A stretch of 64,000 nt of DNA from Gammaproteobacteria bacterium (GTDB taxonomy: Bacteria; Pseudomonadota; Gammaproteobacteria; Ga0077536): positions 158,225 through 222,224 of the forward strand of contig JAJFJQ010000008.1 in the NCBI GenBank assembly GCA_021773835.1. Direction: 5' to 3'. Below the pieces are notes generated by a model. That model searched no databases and was not told the origin of the DNA. It saw nothing but the letters and a program-made list of their open reading frames with translations. Positions 18,201 to 24,434 of this stretch are shown one piece after another. The translations under genes were made by a program, and so were the position numbers. Position 1 is the first letter of the stretch; each line of letters starts with the position of its first letter.

Positions 18201-19595
18201 GTCGACGTTGACGATGTCGGGCAGGGGTTTGCGAATATCAAACGTCACGGTCTCGCCGAACAGCGGACCATCGCGCTGCACGGGCGAATCGGCGAGTTCG
18301 TTGCGCCGGATTTCCTGTTCGAGGAAATTGCGCGCAACCGATACCGTCACCTCGTCGAGCCCGCTGACGTCGATGGACGCACCACGCTCGATCCGGATCG
18401 TGCCCTCGGCGGACACGGCGATATCGTCGACCGACGAAGCCGACATCTCCACCGTGCCCGCCGGCGCGGTGATCGAGGCGCCGGAACGTAGGGTGATGTC
18501 TTTCGCATCCGCCTCGATGCGCGAAGCGAACACGGGCTGCCCGTCGATCGCCGCGGCCGTGTCGTCAGCCAAGGGCAACACTTCGGTGCGGCTGCCGCCA
18601 CCGAACGTCACCGTGCCACCACGAACGGGTTCGGGCAACTGCAGTTCTCCGGTTCCGCCCGCGATAGCCGGCGGCCGGCTCCGATCGCGTGCGAGCAGGC
18701 GAATCGAACCGTTCGCGTCCACCGCCGTGGTCGCCCGCGCGAGGCCGTTTTGATTGACCGTGAGACCGGCGAGCGTAATGTTGCCGCGATCGGCGAGCAC
18801 CGTGCCACCGTTCGTCACCTCGCCGCCCTCGGTCAGCGCAACGGCGAGACCGCGTACGTCCGGATCGTCTTCGAGATACAGATAGACCTCGTCGTTTTCC
18901 GCCGCCAGCAACGCCTGCCCGCCGCGCCCCGATACTTCGATGCGTCCCGAATTCTCGACCGTGCCGCCGATGAGGATCACGCGGCCGTTCTCCCGCGCCC
19001 TGATTGATGCACCCGCCTCGACCCGCACGCCGGCCGCGGCCCCGCCGCTTGCATTTTTGAACGCGGGCGCGAGGTCCGTTGCGACGACCCCGGCGATGTC
19101 CAGCGAGTCGCGCGCGGCGTCGGAGATTTCGAGCGAGGACGCGACGAGCGTATTCACGTCCACCGACGAGCCGGGTTTGAACAGGATCCCGTTCTGGTTG
19201 ATGAGAATGACCTGCCCGTTCGCCTGCAGAGCGCCGAATATGCGCGTGGGGTCGCTCTGGAAAATGCGGTTGAGCGCTACCGAGGTGCTGTTCGGTTGCT
19301 GAAACGTGACCTTGTTATCGGGGCCGATGTTGAACGAAGCCCAGTTGAAGGTCTCACGCTCGAGTGCCTGGCGCACGAACGCCTCGGCGCCGTCGACGAC
19401 GTACTGGCTGGCGGAGCCGGCGCCTTTCCACGACACCATCGAACCACCCGTGTCACAGGGCGCGCATACCGTTGGCAGTTCCGCGTGCACGGCGGTGGCG
19501 AGCGCAAGCAAGGCGGTAACGATCGCGCGCCGCGCGCAAGCGACAAGGCGCGGTGTGGATGTGTGCGAATTCAATTGGGCGGTCTTTCGCATCAA
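9261..19595 (-). CDS. Giant two-partner secretion exoprotein (filamentous haemagglutinin-like TpsA)
   Basis: A 3444-residue protein. Residues 1-38 are an extended signal peptide (ACARRAIVTALLALATAVHA). Residues 39-330 are the TPS secretion domain, with ASFNIGPDNKVTFQQP, NRIFQSDPTRIFGALQANG and NQNGILFKPG in place of the usual NPNGI motif. The rest consists of repeats rich in Gly, Ala, Asp, Val and Thr (GGSIALTAAEAV, GNITLAGLTV and similar), typical of a right-handed beta-helix. The C-terminus has an Ala/Gln-rich stretch and ends SIIQVEVLGFGT, a conserved ending in this large family. It starts 2 bases after the tpsB stop. The protein would be threaded through TpsB and act as a cell-surface adhesin or scaffold. 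The 10.3 kb gene is intact, so selection maintains it. No enzymatic domain is recognised. Confidence 0.88.
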   Translation of the reverse strand: MMRKTAQLNSHTSTPRLVACARRAIVTALLALATAVHAELPTVCAPCDTGGSMVSWKGAGSASQYVVDGAEAFVRQALERETFNWASFNIGPDNKVTFQQPNSTSVALNRIFQSDPTRIFGALQANGQVILINQNGILFKPGSSVDVNTLVASSLEISDAARDSLDIAGVVATDLAPAFKNASGGAAAGVRVEAGASIRARENGRVILIGGTVENSGRIEVSGRGGQALLAAENDEVYLYLEDDPDVRGLAVALTEGGEVTNGGTVLADRGNITLAGLTVNQNGLARATTAVDANGSIRLLARDRSRPPAIAGGTGELQLPEPVRGGTVTFGGGSRTEVLPLADDTAAAIDGQPVFASRIEADAKDITLRSGASITAPAGTVEMSASSVDDIAVSAEGTIRIERGASIDVSGLDEVTVSVARNFLEQEIRRNELADSPVQRDGPLFGETVTFDIRKPLPDIVNVDAAVANVERTVAERSTVGGSIALTAAEAVVVEPDAVLDVSGGVLTYAGAFVGATKLIVEGRVVDVSEASPFITYDAVLSNNDFEHEKWGAATTESFWSFGPAQLVALTGFQPGYLEGKDAGSIAVTAPEFDVRGELYARTVHGDLQRKAPGASSGFTRAFDEIAAGGQLRLISTTLGQSLVYDGDGFSFGAEGFDDYDLALADFELVAGAALALRPQGSLSIRAADAIVIDGTIAGPGATVALIVNPPHSDAEKLQDDVGAIALGAAATIDLEGAWVLDDVARTQTADNDPIFIDGGSFSANVVGDLSLAAGSFVDVGGGAYVNASGEIEAGRGGEVSLTATTFLLSPATVDTLTSSAVEIAARFEGFTFAGAANGSRFALNVPQVLVDGSDRVPAPGTVTVAPALFSEFGFHDFELASNERAVVVAPGLDLDIKALDLMLPDTGGLAGTSELPVSGTDIDDFAVTELLDDPLRMPTSFAVESRQVFSTISGAIAPNEALTIPATTRIAVDTGGALSLSNDGSIIVSGALTARGGQVSLATTPVANFGYLPDFGVWLARGSLIDVSGAVVPTGGDALGRTNAVDLVAGGTVDINARSGYVIGMPGSRVDVSGGIGDLTITAATPGSGLPQAAIVRVGSDAGEIRLTSAAGIQFFSDLKGGAASELGATGATLALTMDGNLRQTNQGVVDPNVDFPAVITETFEAVIDGSTETFGIEQIRVLLGETAFPAGITTGEAVPDAIFDIGTFSLSAFAAGGFADLDLAASPNLVQKDPVSLSDASSPDPVMQGVVELVGNGTIAIPRQLSIEAPVIQSDGGNITINTRYLRLGFANEDFVTSDTPVVGIGAGIDPETKYFSAAPGIGAATFQADFIDFEGFTALRGFGGSANAVRFSSRGDIRFRGVRAPNDLSLDVAGALIAESDVLLRGDRIYGSTLTNFLILNELEGGRVTFAGNAGSNQAIPLSAGSRLTVESDSIHQLGNVFAPIGSITLDADSELILGADSLTSVTASGLSILFGRTEVGDWAFPFPEGGTTRVFDAVDTEFELPPDKRISLIADGVEDVGGTPTPIGVVEINPGAILDVRSGGDLIATEFLPGPLGKVDLLDASRGNGSFALLPNERGVGPVDPLETPVFEFGATAQIVITDGGDSGLPAGSYAVLPPRYALLPGAVLLTPAPDTGSAPGVTVNPTKSAAGIPLAAGRIGEFGDGAAVNEVSLFTVETGAAVRQRAEYAETSADAFFSANARDLGVQPPLLPRDAGAVSIATNASLSLGGTIAPERDPAGIGSRVDISARNIVVGTPGESMVADGTILLDAAGLEQLNADSILIGGTRAGSGGSSVIDVVTAESVSVDTGTDITLPELILVGTDAVTVDAGAAVSASGSKSGGASSLTVEGDGALLLVSAGELPRYNRNDTGATSGATLTVEDGATLFGAGALILDSSDETIIDGADITAGRGAGVHFGAARILIGDVPGALSGLRLSPTVLNQLIVDESGAVIVDELELVSRSTVDFFGDVDLVVSRLLIDAAGIGGGAGVGTVTIASDELQLRNTAGTLFTTPAGGTGDLMLTASGSVRLGHTAALDPAVIEDGDFDIRGFANVGLRAADVIGIAEHAIEVDAGTLEVDTGRVTTQNAAALSFAATGDLEINRLPVAAEPETPSKRGHLGGRIKVVADSVTLGSTLFAPSGVVELTAGSGDVLLGPTAHIDTSGLEATAFGPVGVNTPGGIVRIEAAGGNVAFAPNAVIDVAAGSGDIVVDGGMLDVSASGTLQIAATTRLHGVGEGATARLDVNGFADGTTFSGLNTLLNDGGFSGERSLRIRGAGEDLTVAVDDTVRAHEIRLAVDDGDLNLLGSLSATGERGGLIELIAGGDLVVGASAQLSAVSTGGFLAPYGSSEVPVYDDGFAGGRIHLTSTGGQLVFETSGTDQAALSVAGTKATDTGTLVADPSGFIRLTAPRTAGNGVDLGTRVDGAGPVMNGVIEAAITGARQLDLVGHERYGVGDVAAIIGDAGVTQALSGSGVTGLATRVVPGVEVFSAGAMNVSALGLSFTSLFNAASITPGVLTFRSAADVTIAADIQDGLTTDLFGGLIADADDSWTLRFVAGADLAAADALAVVDGTGALAVGTNVDIWTGTGDIVLRSGGNMSFAAGASLASTGRHMDPVDFRGEFTGSFFLWTTGTSYPEIGGDIDIRAGGDIDMVSSNQTIRDFTYYYGLISESSFSQAPRAWAYSLSLLDQNVVSLAGGDIALEAGGAINGGQISMTTSGRQDGAATLGFIGEFVEVINDDVTELGGGTIDVFARGDVSDIDFAVMRGNATVRSFGAIGAADAPSTDPRLFIGDAAFDLQAARGVELGLVVDPTITRAGLSNPNPLVGFFETEYFSMTPNSALNVVASSGDVRFNNPAVADAGVFTTFNTLLNMYPDDVDVLAASGSLLVAGPMSFFPSSHGTFTLLAQNGIGPARNSVLEIAQIEADPGALETSDLTTSAASASAVLGTDVPGLTPLHGGDIKPNVVVADAGDIRNLRFTSGKSFVLEAGRDVSRVSVFGKHVNAGDSSIVVAGRDIVQPTVRNALSGALLSSGSTFYTLEGPGEFSFLAGRDINMGTSSGIVTVGAALDSRLAERGGSVNLFAGMTESPDLMDFIATYADGGGEYETALRQYLTEQRAAGRGVDAALAPVDQFAQLEHKDQLPFVADIFFAELEASGVAASDPESLSFQDYSRGFTAIATLFAGTEYTGNVRTPLSTVQTQEGGSIRLLAPGGIVDAGLTATEGLGAGFKGDDELGFIAFREGDIKAFVHDDFNVNSTRVFAQQGGDILIWSSTGDIDAGRGAKTATSLGIPSPEYDPFGNFLDKPPLQVVGSGIRNFAPAGVAPGTLFLFAPQGVINAGDAGIGSAGNIVIGATEVIGAENIDVGGVAIGVPAGDTGGLAAGLVSVGDVAASATKATEKQTDQRAAQQAAQAAEAFDTASLSIIQVEVLGFGT

Positions 19596-19597
19596 CT

Positions 19598-21217
19598 TCA
19601 GAACTCCTGTGCAAAAAGAAAATGCAGGCGTGATTCCCCGCGGCGAATGTCACCGTCTTCGGCGAGCGGATAAGCCCAGTCGATCTGGGAGTTGAAACCG
19701 AAGCGTGTATCGAAACGCAGACCGACGCCGAAGCTGGACAAGGTCACGTTGTTCGGTTGGCCCGGCAGGGGTTCGCGAAACCGCCCGTAGGCGGCGTCCC
19801 CGAAAATGAGCACGCGGGCGACGTCCAGCCAATCCCAATCCACCGCGCCGGCGAGAGACGGCGAGCGCAGTTCCAGTCGCGTGCGCAAGGCATCGTCCAC
19901 CAGCACTTGGGTGTCGACGTAACCGCGTACCGAGTTCGCGCCGCCGAGACTGTACTGCTCGTTACTGATCAGCGGACCCGAGGCGACTTGTCCGGCGAGC
20001 TGGAAATAGACCTGGGACCCGCGCATCCAGTCTCGCTCCAGGGACGCATCGGCACGCAGGTAGGCGAAGTTTGGTTTGCCTTGAAACCGTTTACGCTCGA
20101 ATTCCTTCTCGGTATTGCCGAGCCCGCGCAGGCCCCAGTTCGATTCTACGTTGTAACGCATGGTCGAGTTATCGGCGATCCTGAAACCGCCGTAACCGGC
20201 GACGAACTTCGCATACGAAATCGGGGTGTTGAAACCGACACCGCCGGCAGGGTTGACGGTGTCTTCGAAATCCTTGTAGTCGAGTCCGAACGTCACGTTG
20301 TGGAACACGCTTTCGACGTTCGGCAACGGTTTGATCACGCGCACGCCACCGACCCAGCCCTTGCCGAGCACGCCGACTCCGGCAGCACCGTTACCGGTGA
20401 GAACGTCACTGTCGGAACGCAGTCCGTATAGGGCCACGAGTGCATCGAACTTCTCGGGTCGGAACAGATAAGTGCCGGAAATCACCTGCACCTCGCTCGG
20501 ATCCTGCTGAGAAACCTGATAGGAGACACCGAGGCTGTGTTCCCGCTGCCATAGATTGTCATAGCGAACGGACGCGTTGAGACGCGTGCGGGTCGTATCC
20601 CGGGTGAACTGATCATTGATTTCCAGCGAGCCGTGCAACGGGAGCTGGTCGTCGACCTTGAGCTCGACGTCGACCATGCCGGGGCTGCGGCCGGGACGGA
20701 GCACCGGCGTCACCACGCGATCCGGTGTTGCCTTGTTGAGGACCGCGAGTTGTTGCTGCACCTTGGGCAAGTCCGGCAGCGCGCCTGCCGCCAGCGACGG
20801 GACCTTCGACTTGATCCGGCCGAGCGAAAAATAGCGCGAGCCCGAGACCCGCAGACGTTCGATCCGCCCTTCAACGATGGCCAGTCGCACGATACCTTCG
20901 TCCACATCCTGTTCGGGAATGTTGACCAATACGGTGCCGTAACCGCGGGCGCGAAATATTGACTCCAGCGCGCCGCGCGCAGCTTCCACGTCATCGATCG
21001 TTTTGTCCGGGCCGAGATAGGGATAGACGGCGCGGCCGACGTCGGCGTCAGAGAGCAACTGCGAGCCCTCGATCTGGTATTCCCACACGTCGAAGCGCGG
21101 CACGCCGGCCACTGCGGCTTCGTCCGGCGGCGTATCCGCCAGCGCACGCAGCGGCGCGCCCGCAATGAGTCCTAGGAGCACCGCGATAGTGCTAAATCGC
21201 CGTAGTTTGTTAACCAT
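19598..21217 (-). CDS. TpsB outer-membrane transporter (ShlB/FhaC/HecB family)
   Basis: A 539-residue protein from the ATG at 21215-21217. That start gives a clean signal peptide (NKLRRFSTIAVLLGLIAGAPLRALA); the open frame extends 174 bases further upstream, but that part would overlap the previous gene and has no signal sequence. Two POTRA domains follow (about residues 40-190: VWEYQIEGSQLLSDADVGRA, then VEGRIERLRVSGSRYFSLGRI). After them comes a 16-strand-type barrel with the family motif SVRGYVDTQ and the terminal F of FLFAQEF. It recognises the TPS domain of the adjacent TpsA and exports it. tpsB precedes tpsA by 2 bases. No strong Shine-Dalgarno sequence is seen at the chosen start. Confidence 0.85.
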   Translation of the reverse strand: MVNKLRRFSTIAVLLGLIAGAPLRALADTPPDEAAVAGVPRFDVWEYQIEGSQLLSDADVGRAVYPYLGPDKTIDDVEAARGALESIFRARGYGTVLVNIPEQDVDEGIVRLAIVEGRIERLRVSGSRYFSLGRIKSKVPSLAAGALPDLPKVQQQLAVLNKATPDRVVTPVLRPGRSPGMVDVELKVDDQLPLHGSLEINDQFTRDTTRTRLNASVRYDNLWQREHSLGVSYQVSQQDPSEVQVISGTYLFRPEKFDALVALYGLRSDSDVLTGNGAAGVGVLGKGWVGGVRVIKPLPNVESVFHNVTFGLDYKDFEDTVNPAGGVGFNTPISYAKFVAGYGGFRIADNSTMRYNVESNWGLRGLGNTEKEFERKRFQGKPNFAYLRADASLERDWMRGSQVYFQLAGQVASGPLISNEQYSLGGANSVRGYVDTQVLVDDALRTRLELRSPSLAGAVDWDWLDVARVLIFGDAAYGRFREPLPGQPNNVTLSSFGVGLRFDTRFGFNSQIDWAYPLAEDGDIRRGESRLHFLFAQEF

Positions 21218-21240
21218 CTGTCGCCCGAATTCTGCCCTGC

Positions 21241-21348
21241 TTAAAACGCCGAAAGGGCCGACTCTTACGAGCCGGCCCCGGGGCATCCTTTCCGGTGTAC
21301 CGCACCGGCATCCCTGCCGGTACGGCCACCTTTCCGTCAGTTTGCTGA
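21241..21348 (-). promoter_or_regulatory. Intercistronic structured region between the PstS-like gene and tpsB, ending in a terminator-like hairpin
   Basis: Three inverted repeats follow one another on the minus strand directly after the PstS-like stop codon. They are TCAG/CTGA around CAAA (about 21337-21348), ACCGGC/GCCGGT around AGGGAT, and GGCCGGCTC/GAGTCGGCC around GTAA (about 21258-21280). The last is followed by CCCTTTCGGCGTTTT, resembling a leaky intrinsic terminator. Because tpsB starts only about 40 bases further on, the region could set how much transcription passes from the binding-protein gene into tpsBA. A GCAAAC...GGAAAGG stretch recalls part of a cyclic-di-GMP-I riboswitch, but the GGGACGCAAAGCC core is absent. 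Confidence 0.45.
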
Positions 21349-22992
21349 TCAATCGACCTGCGAACCGGCGGGTGCATACGGACCGAAGCACGTATTCTGC
21401 ACACCCGTTGCTGGGTTCACGTGGGTCAGGGGATTGACCGGATCCTCATAGATACCGCCGACCAGGGTCTGCGGGAAAGGCACCACGGACGGCGGGTTCG
21501 GACGCGCGGCCCAGCCGGCATTACCAAACGGATGATAGAACTTCGAGCTTGTGTTCAACGCCTCGGCGGCCGCCGGGCCGCTCATGGCGGTAACCATGGT
21601 CTCGAAGATCGTGTTCACCTCGGTGGCGTTCGACGGCGCGTGCACAAAGTCGACACCGGCCAGCGCGGCCGCGCCGGTTTGGGTGACGCGTTTCTGCATC
21701 GTCACTTCGCCGAAGTTCGCGTAGTTGCCCGAGACCATGTTCTCGATCGTGGGCGCGAAACCGTCGACCTTGACGAAACGGAACGGATGCGACAACTCGG
21801 CGTTCTTCTCGACGCTGTGGTAACCAACAGCCCACTTGTCGTTGCCGGAAGCCGCGTTCAGGCAGTCCGTCATTTCGCCGGATCCTTGCGCGCCTTCGAA
21901 GCCGTTGTTGCAGTCCGCGCCGTCGACCTTCGTGTTACAGGTCGGGTTGCCCATGGTGATGCTGCCGCTACCGCAGTTCGTGCGCAGGAACGTGATCGCC
22001 GTACGCGCGTGCGTGCCGGATCCCTGTACGCGGCGGCACACCTTGGCGTTGACGTTCGTGGTTTTCCAAGGGTTGGCACCCGTGAACTCCTGCACGAACA
22101 GGCTCTCGCCGGGCTCGCCGGCGGAACCGTCACCATCGGTGTCAGTTACCATTTCCGTCCACAGGTTCAAGTCCCCGCGGAAGATCGAGCGGATCGTATG
22201 CGAGGCCATGTTCGGCAGACACATTTCCGTATCGCCATTGGTGTGCGATCCGCCGGCCGGGACCGCGTCACTGGCCGCCGCATCGTAACTGCCCCCAGCC
22301 GCGATGGTTCGGGTCGGGTTGCACAGGTCGTACAGCGGGTGACCCGACTTGAACTGGTCGTTCTGTAACGCCCTATACAGCTGTTCGGTGACAACGACAC
22401 CGAAACCGAGACCGGCCAGGGTGCGCACGTCCATGCTCGATTCGTTGACAAAATCGACGTTCGTGTTGATGTCGAGCGGATCGCTCAGCGGTGCCAGCGC
22501 ACCGGTGAACGCACCCGGTTCGACGTCGGATACGCCGATGTCGGCAACCAGGGTCGTGAGACCTTCGCCGCCGGCGCCGGCACTGTTGCCGCAGTCCTTC
22601 CACGCTGTATACGCCGTGTTGCCGGTGCTCGCCGCAGAGGAGGAGCAGTCAACCACGCTCTGGCCGCCGTCGAAGAATTCGACCGTGGTCGAGGCGTTGT
22701 CGACCGGCGAGGTACCGGTGCCGGAACCACCGTCGTTCTTGCGGAACAACACGTTGTCACCGTCGACGACGCAGGCGATGTTCCAGTGCTTGTTGGATTT
22801 GTGCTGGTAATAGTCGATGCTCGAATCGCAGACGTTGTCGACGATGACGTCGCGGAGCGTGTTCGTCGGCGCGGTCGCGCCGGCCATGACGACTTCGTAA
22901 TCCGGCGACGTAACGTCCGGGTCGAACGCCATTGCCGAACCGCTCGCGATGCAGGCGGAGGCCACTGCGATAGATATTGCTTTGCGTTTCAT
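21349..22992 (-). CDS. PstS-like periplasmic solute-binding protein
   Basis: A 547-residue protein from the ATG at 22990-22992. Residues 1-22 are a signal peptide (KRKAISIAVASACIASGSAMA). No lipobox is present, so the mature protein should be soluble or surface-attached. The opening of the mature part (EVVMAGATAPTNTLRDVIVD) resembles the phosphate-binding PstS group, where a loop before the first helix contacts the ligand. Later segments (GSGTHARTAITFL, GYHSVEKNAELS) also fit a type II periplasmic-binding fold. It is longer than PstS (about 350 residues) and has around a dozen cysteines, unusual for that family. It lies between the VPLPA-CTERM gene and tpsB, with a Pho-box-like promoter upstream. 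Phosphate binding is inferred from context; a secreted, non-transport role is possible. Confidence 0.55.
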   Translation of the reverse strand: MKRKAISIAVASACIASGSAMAFDPDVTSPDYEVVMAGATAPTNTLRDVIVDNVCDSSIDYYQHKSNKHWNIACVVDGDNVLFRKNDGGSGTGTSPVDNASTTVEFFDGGQSVVDCSSSAASTGNTAYTAWKDCGNSAGAGGEGLTTLVADIGVSDVEPGAFTGALAPLSDPLDINTNVDFVNESSMDVRTLAGLGFGVVVTEQLYRALQNDQFKSGHPLYDLCNPTRTIAAGGSYDAAASDAVPAGGSHTNGDTEMCLPNMASHTIRSIFRGDLNLWTEMVTDTDGDGSAGEPGESLFVQEFTGANPWKTTNVNAKVCRRVQGSGTHARTAITFLRTNCGSGSITMGNPTCNTKVDGADCNNGFEGAQGSGEMTDCLNAASGNDKWAVGYHSVEKNAELSHPFRFVKVDGFAPTIENMVSGNYANFGEVTMQKRVTQTGAAALAGVDFVHAPSNATEVNTIFETMVTAMSGPAAAEALNTSSKFYHPFGNAGWAARPNPPSVVPFPQTLVGGIYEDPVNPLTHVNPATGVQNTCFGPYAPAGSQVD

Positions 22993-23100
22993 TCCTGTTT
23001 GTCTCCCATAGGGTAAATTCATTTCGTGTGTTTCTATCCGGGACGCGTGACCTGACTGCACGCTGCTAAATAGCTCCGGATGTCTCGTCAAACGCGGAAC

Positions 23101-23949
23101 CTAGACGTTTTTACGCCGGGCGATGCCGCCGAGTCCCACTATCGCGCTTCCGAACAGCCATACCGCCGCCGGAACCGGTATCGCGGCCGCCGCCGTGAAC
23201 TTCAGATCGCCGTTGTCGAATAGCTGGAACGTGCCAATATCCGCAATCGAAATTGGCAACTCGTCGACACCGGGTAGGACGCACACGCAGCCCAAATCGA
23301 AAATGGACTCGCGGCTGCCGGCCTGCTTCGACAGGAACTGCACGTTTGCGGTCTGCCCGACCGCGACGGTTGCATCGGTTGTGAAGATGTTGGCGCCGTG
23401 TTCGTTCAGGCCGTTGTCCCAGAACCAGGAGTCGGCATCCGTGGCGGTGAGAACACCGTCGTCGGTAAGACCGCCCGGGTTGACGTTACGGTTGATGACC
23501 CAGTTCGCCGGACCTGTCATCGACAGTTCCAGGGTTGTACCCGTCGTTGCGGGGTTCACAGCCGAGTCGATCGTGCTCAGTACGCCGAAATTCGTCACCG
23601 TCGAGGCATCCTGATTGTTGGCCATCGCGAAGACATGCCAGTCCCAGCTGTTGTCGATCAAGCTGCCGACCGTGGCGTTGTTGATAGTGAACATGCCGCC
23701 GGGATTCGTGCTCGCCCAATCGAGAAAACCACCGAGGTTCATGTCTTCGAGCCCCGGCATGGCGGAACTCAGATCCCACAACAGCGACTGGGTGCCGCTG
23801 CCATTGACCGCGGCCAGCACGAGGTCACCGGAAACGCCATCGCCGCCGGTCGGGTTCGGCTGTCCGTCCATCGAAGTGCCGCCAAGGGCGTATGCACTCG
23901 ATGCCACACAGGCTGAGAGCGCCGCCGCGGCGAGTGTCAGATTCTTCAT
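23101..23949 (-). CDS. VPLPA-CTERM sorting-domain protein
   Basis: A 282-residue protein from the ATG at 23947-23949, preceded by an excellent Shine-Dalgarno sequence (GGAGGAG, 4 bases away). The signal peptide is KNLTLAAAALSACVASSAYA. The mature domain is rich in Asn, Asp, Gly and Trp (DNSWDWHVFAMANNQ, DADSWFWDNG) with a CVC pair near the end, and is not recognised as a known family. The C-terminus is a sorting tail: IPVPAAVWLFGSAIVGLGGIARRKN. Such proteins are exported and then processed by an exosortase-type enzyme. It is the first full-size gene after the Pho-box-like array and is followed by the PstS-like gene, so it is probably part of the phosphate-responsive cluster. Confidence 0.7.
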   Translation of the reverse strand: MKNLTLAAAALSACVASSAYALGGTSMDGQPNPTGGDGVSGDLVLAAVNGSGTQSLLWDLSSAMPGLEDMNLGGFLDWASTNPGGMFTINNATVGSLIDNSWDWHVFAMANNQDASTVTNFGVLSTIDSAVNPATTGTTLELSMTGPANWVINRNVNPGGLTDDGVLTATDADSWFWDNGLNEHGANIFTTDATVAVGQTANVQFLSKQAGSRESIFDLGCVCVLPGVDELPISIADIGTFQLFDNGDLKFTAAAAIPVPAAVWLFGSAIVGLGGIARRKNV

Positions 23950-23993
23950 GATGCTCCTCCAAGTTTCATTAAAGTGAGTGTCAGTTTTTTCAT
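23946..23993 (-). CDS. 15-residue upstream micro-ORF made by duplication of the downstream gene's start region
   Basis: The micro-ORF reads MKKLTLTLMKLGGAS and its TGA overlaps the ATG of the VPLPA-CTERM gene (ATGA). It has its own Shine-Dalgarno sequence (GGAGAAG). Its start region, ACTTGGAGAAGCATCATGAA and the following CTGACACTC, repeats the region around the downstream start (ACTTGGAGGAGCATCATGAA, then CTGACACTC) 44 bases away. It looks like a tandem duplication that now acts as a leader peptide with translational coupling. Whether it is translated is untested. Confidence 0.4.
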   Translation of the reverse strand: MKKLTLTLMKLGGAS

Positions 23994-24184
23994 GATGCTT
24001 CTCCAAGTTCAGTGAGTCGGAAAAGGCTTCGTCAGTCCGGTCGTTCGGGTTTTTCACCGCACCGCATCTTGCGCCTGAATCCAACATGCAGTGCGGCCGT
24101 GCTTTTCTTGTGTCGAGTCCGGGCTTGTTCGTTGCCGCTCCGTTCGTGGAGATTCCTGTCCCCACGGCGAGCTATCCTGAGGGG

Positions 24185-24228
24185 ATTTGATGTCAACGTG
24201 ATTAACGATTCATGACATTCTTATGAAA
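24185..24228 (-). promoter_or_regulatory. Candidate Pho box array upstream of the CTERM/PstS/TPS/TonB cluster
   Basis: On the minus strand four contiguous 11-base units read TTTCATAAGAA, TGTCATGAATC, GTTAATCACGT and TGACATCAAAT. Compared with the PhoB unit TGTCATAAATC, unit 2 matches at 10 of 11 bases and units 1 and 4 at about 7. Units 1 and 2 together give TTTCATA, four bases, TGTCATG, the classic Pho-box spacing. The array is about 190 bases upstream of the micro-ORF start. The intergenic space from 24166 to 24434 otherwise shows no gene. The match was made by eye. Confidence 0.5.
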
Positions 24229-24434
24229 CGTAATACGGCTGTAGTACCTGTCATAAAAAGCGCATGCACACGTATGCGACCGATCGAAATCGCCCGTCAA
24301 AAAGTCCTGCGGTGTTTACCGCTGTACCACGTAAAAACGTGTTTCGCGGTCGAAACCGTATGCGCTCGTTTGTCATGAGCGGCGTGGCGATCTTCGCCGT
24401 CGAGGAATGAACTCGGGGGGATTTCATTTCAGCG

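Noticed and set aside
21241..21348. Cyclic-di-GMP-I riboswitch call
   Set aside because: Only the GCAAAC and GGAAAGG-like parts are present; the conserved GGGACGCAAAGCC core is missing. It is kept as an unclassified structured region.
24249..24259. Single plus-strand TGTCATAAAAA
   Set aside because: It has no second unit at 11 bases and no gene downstream on that strand.
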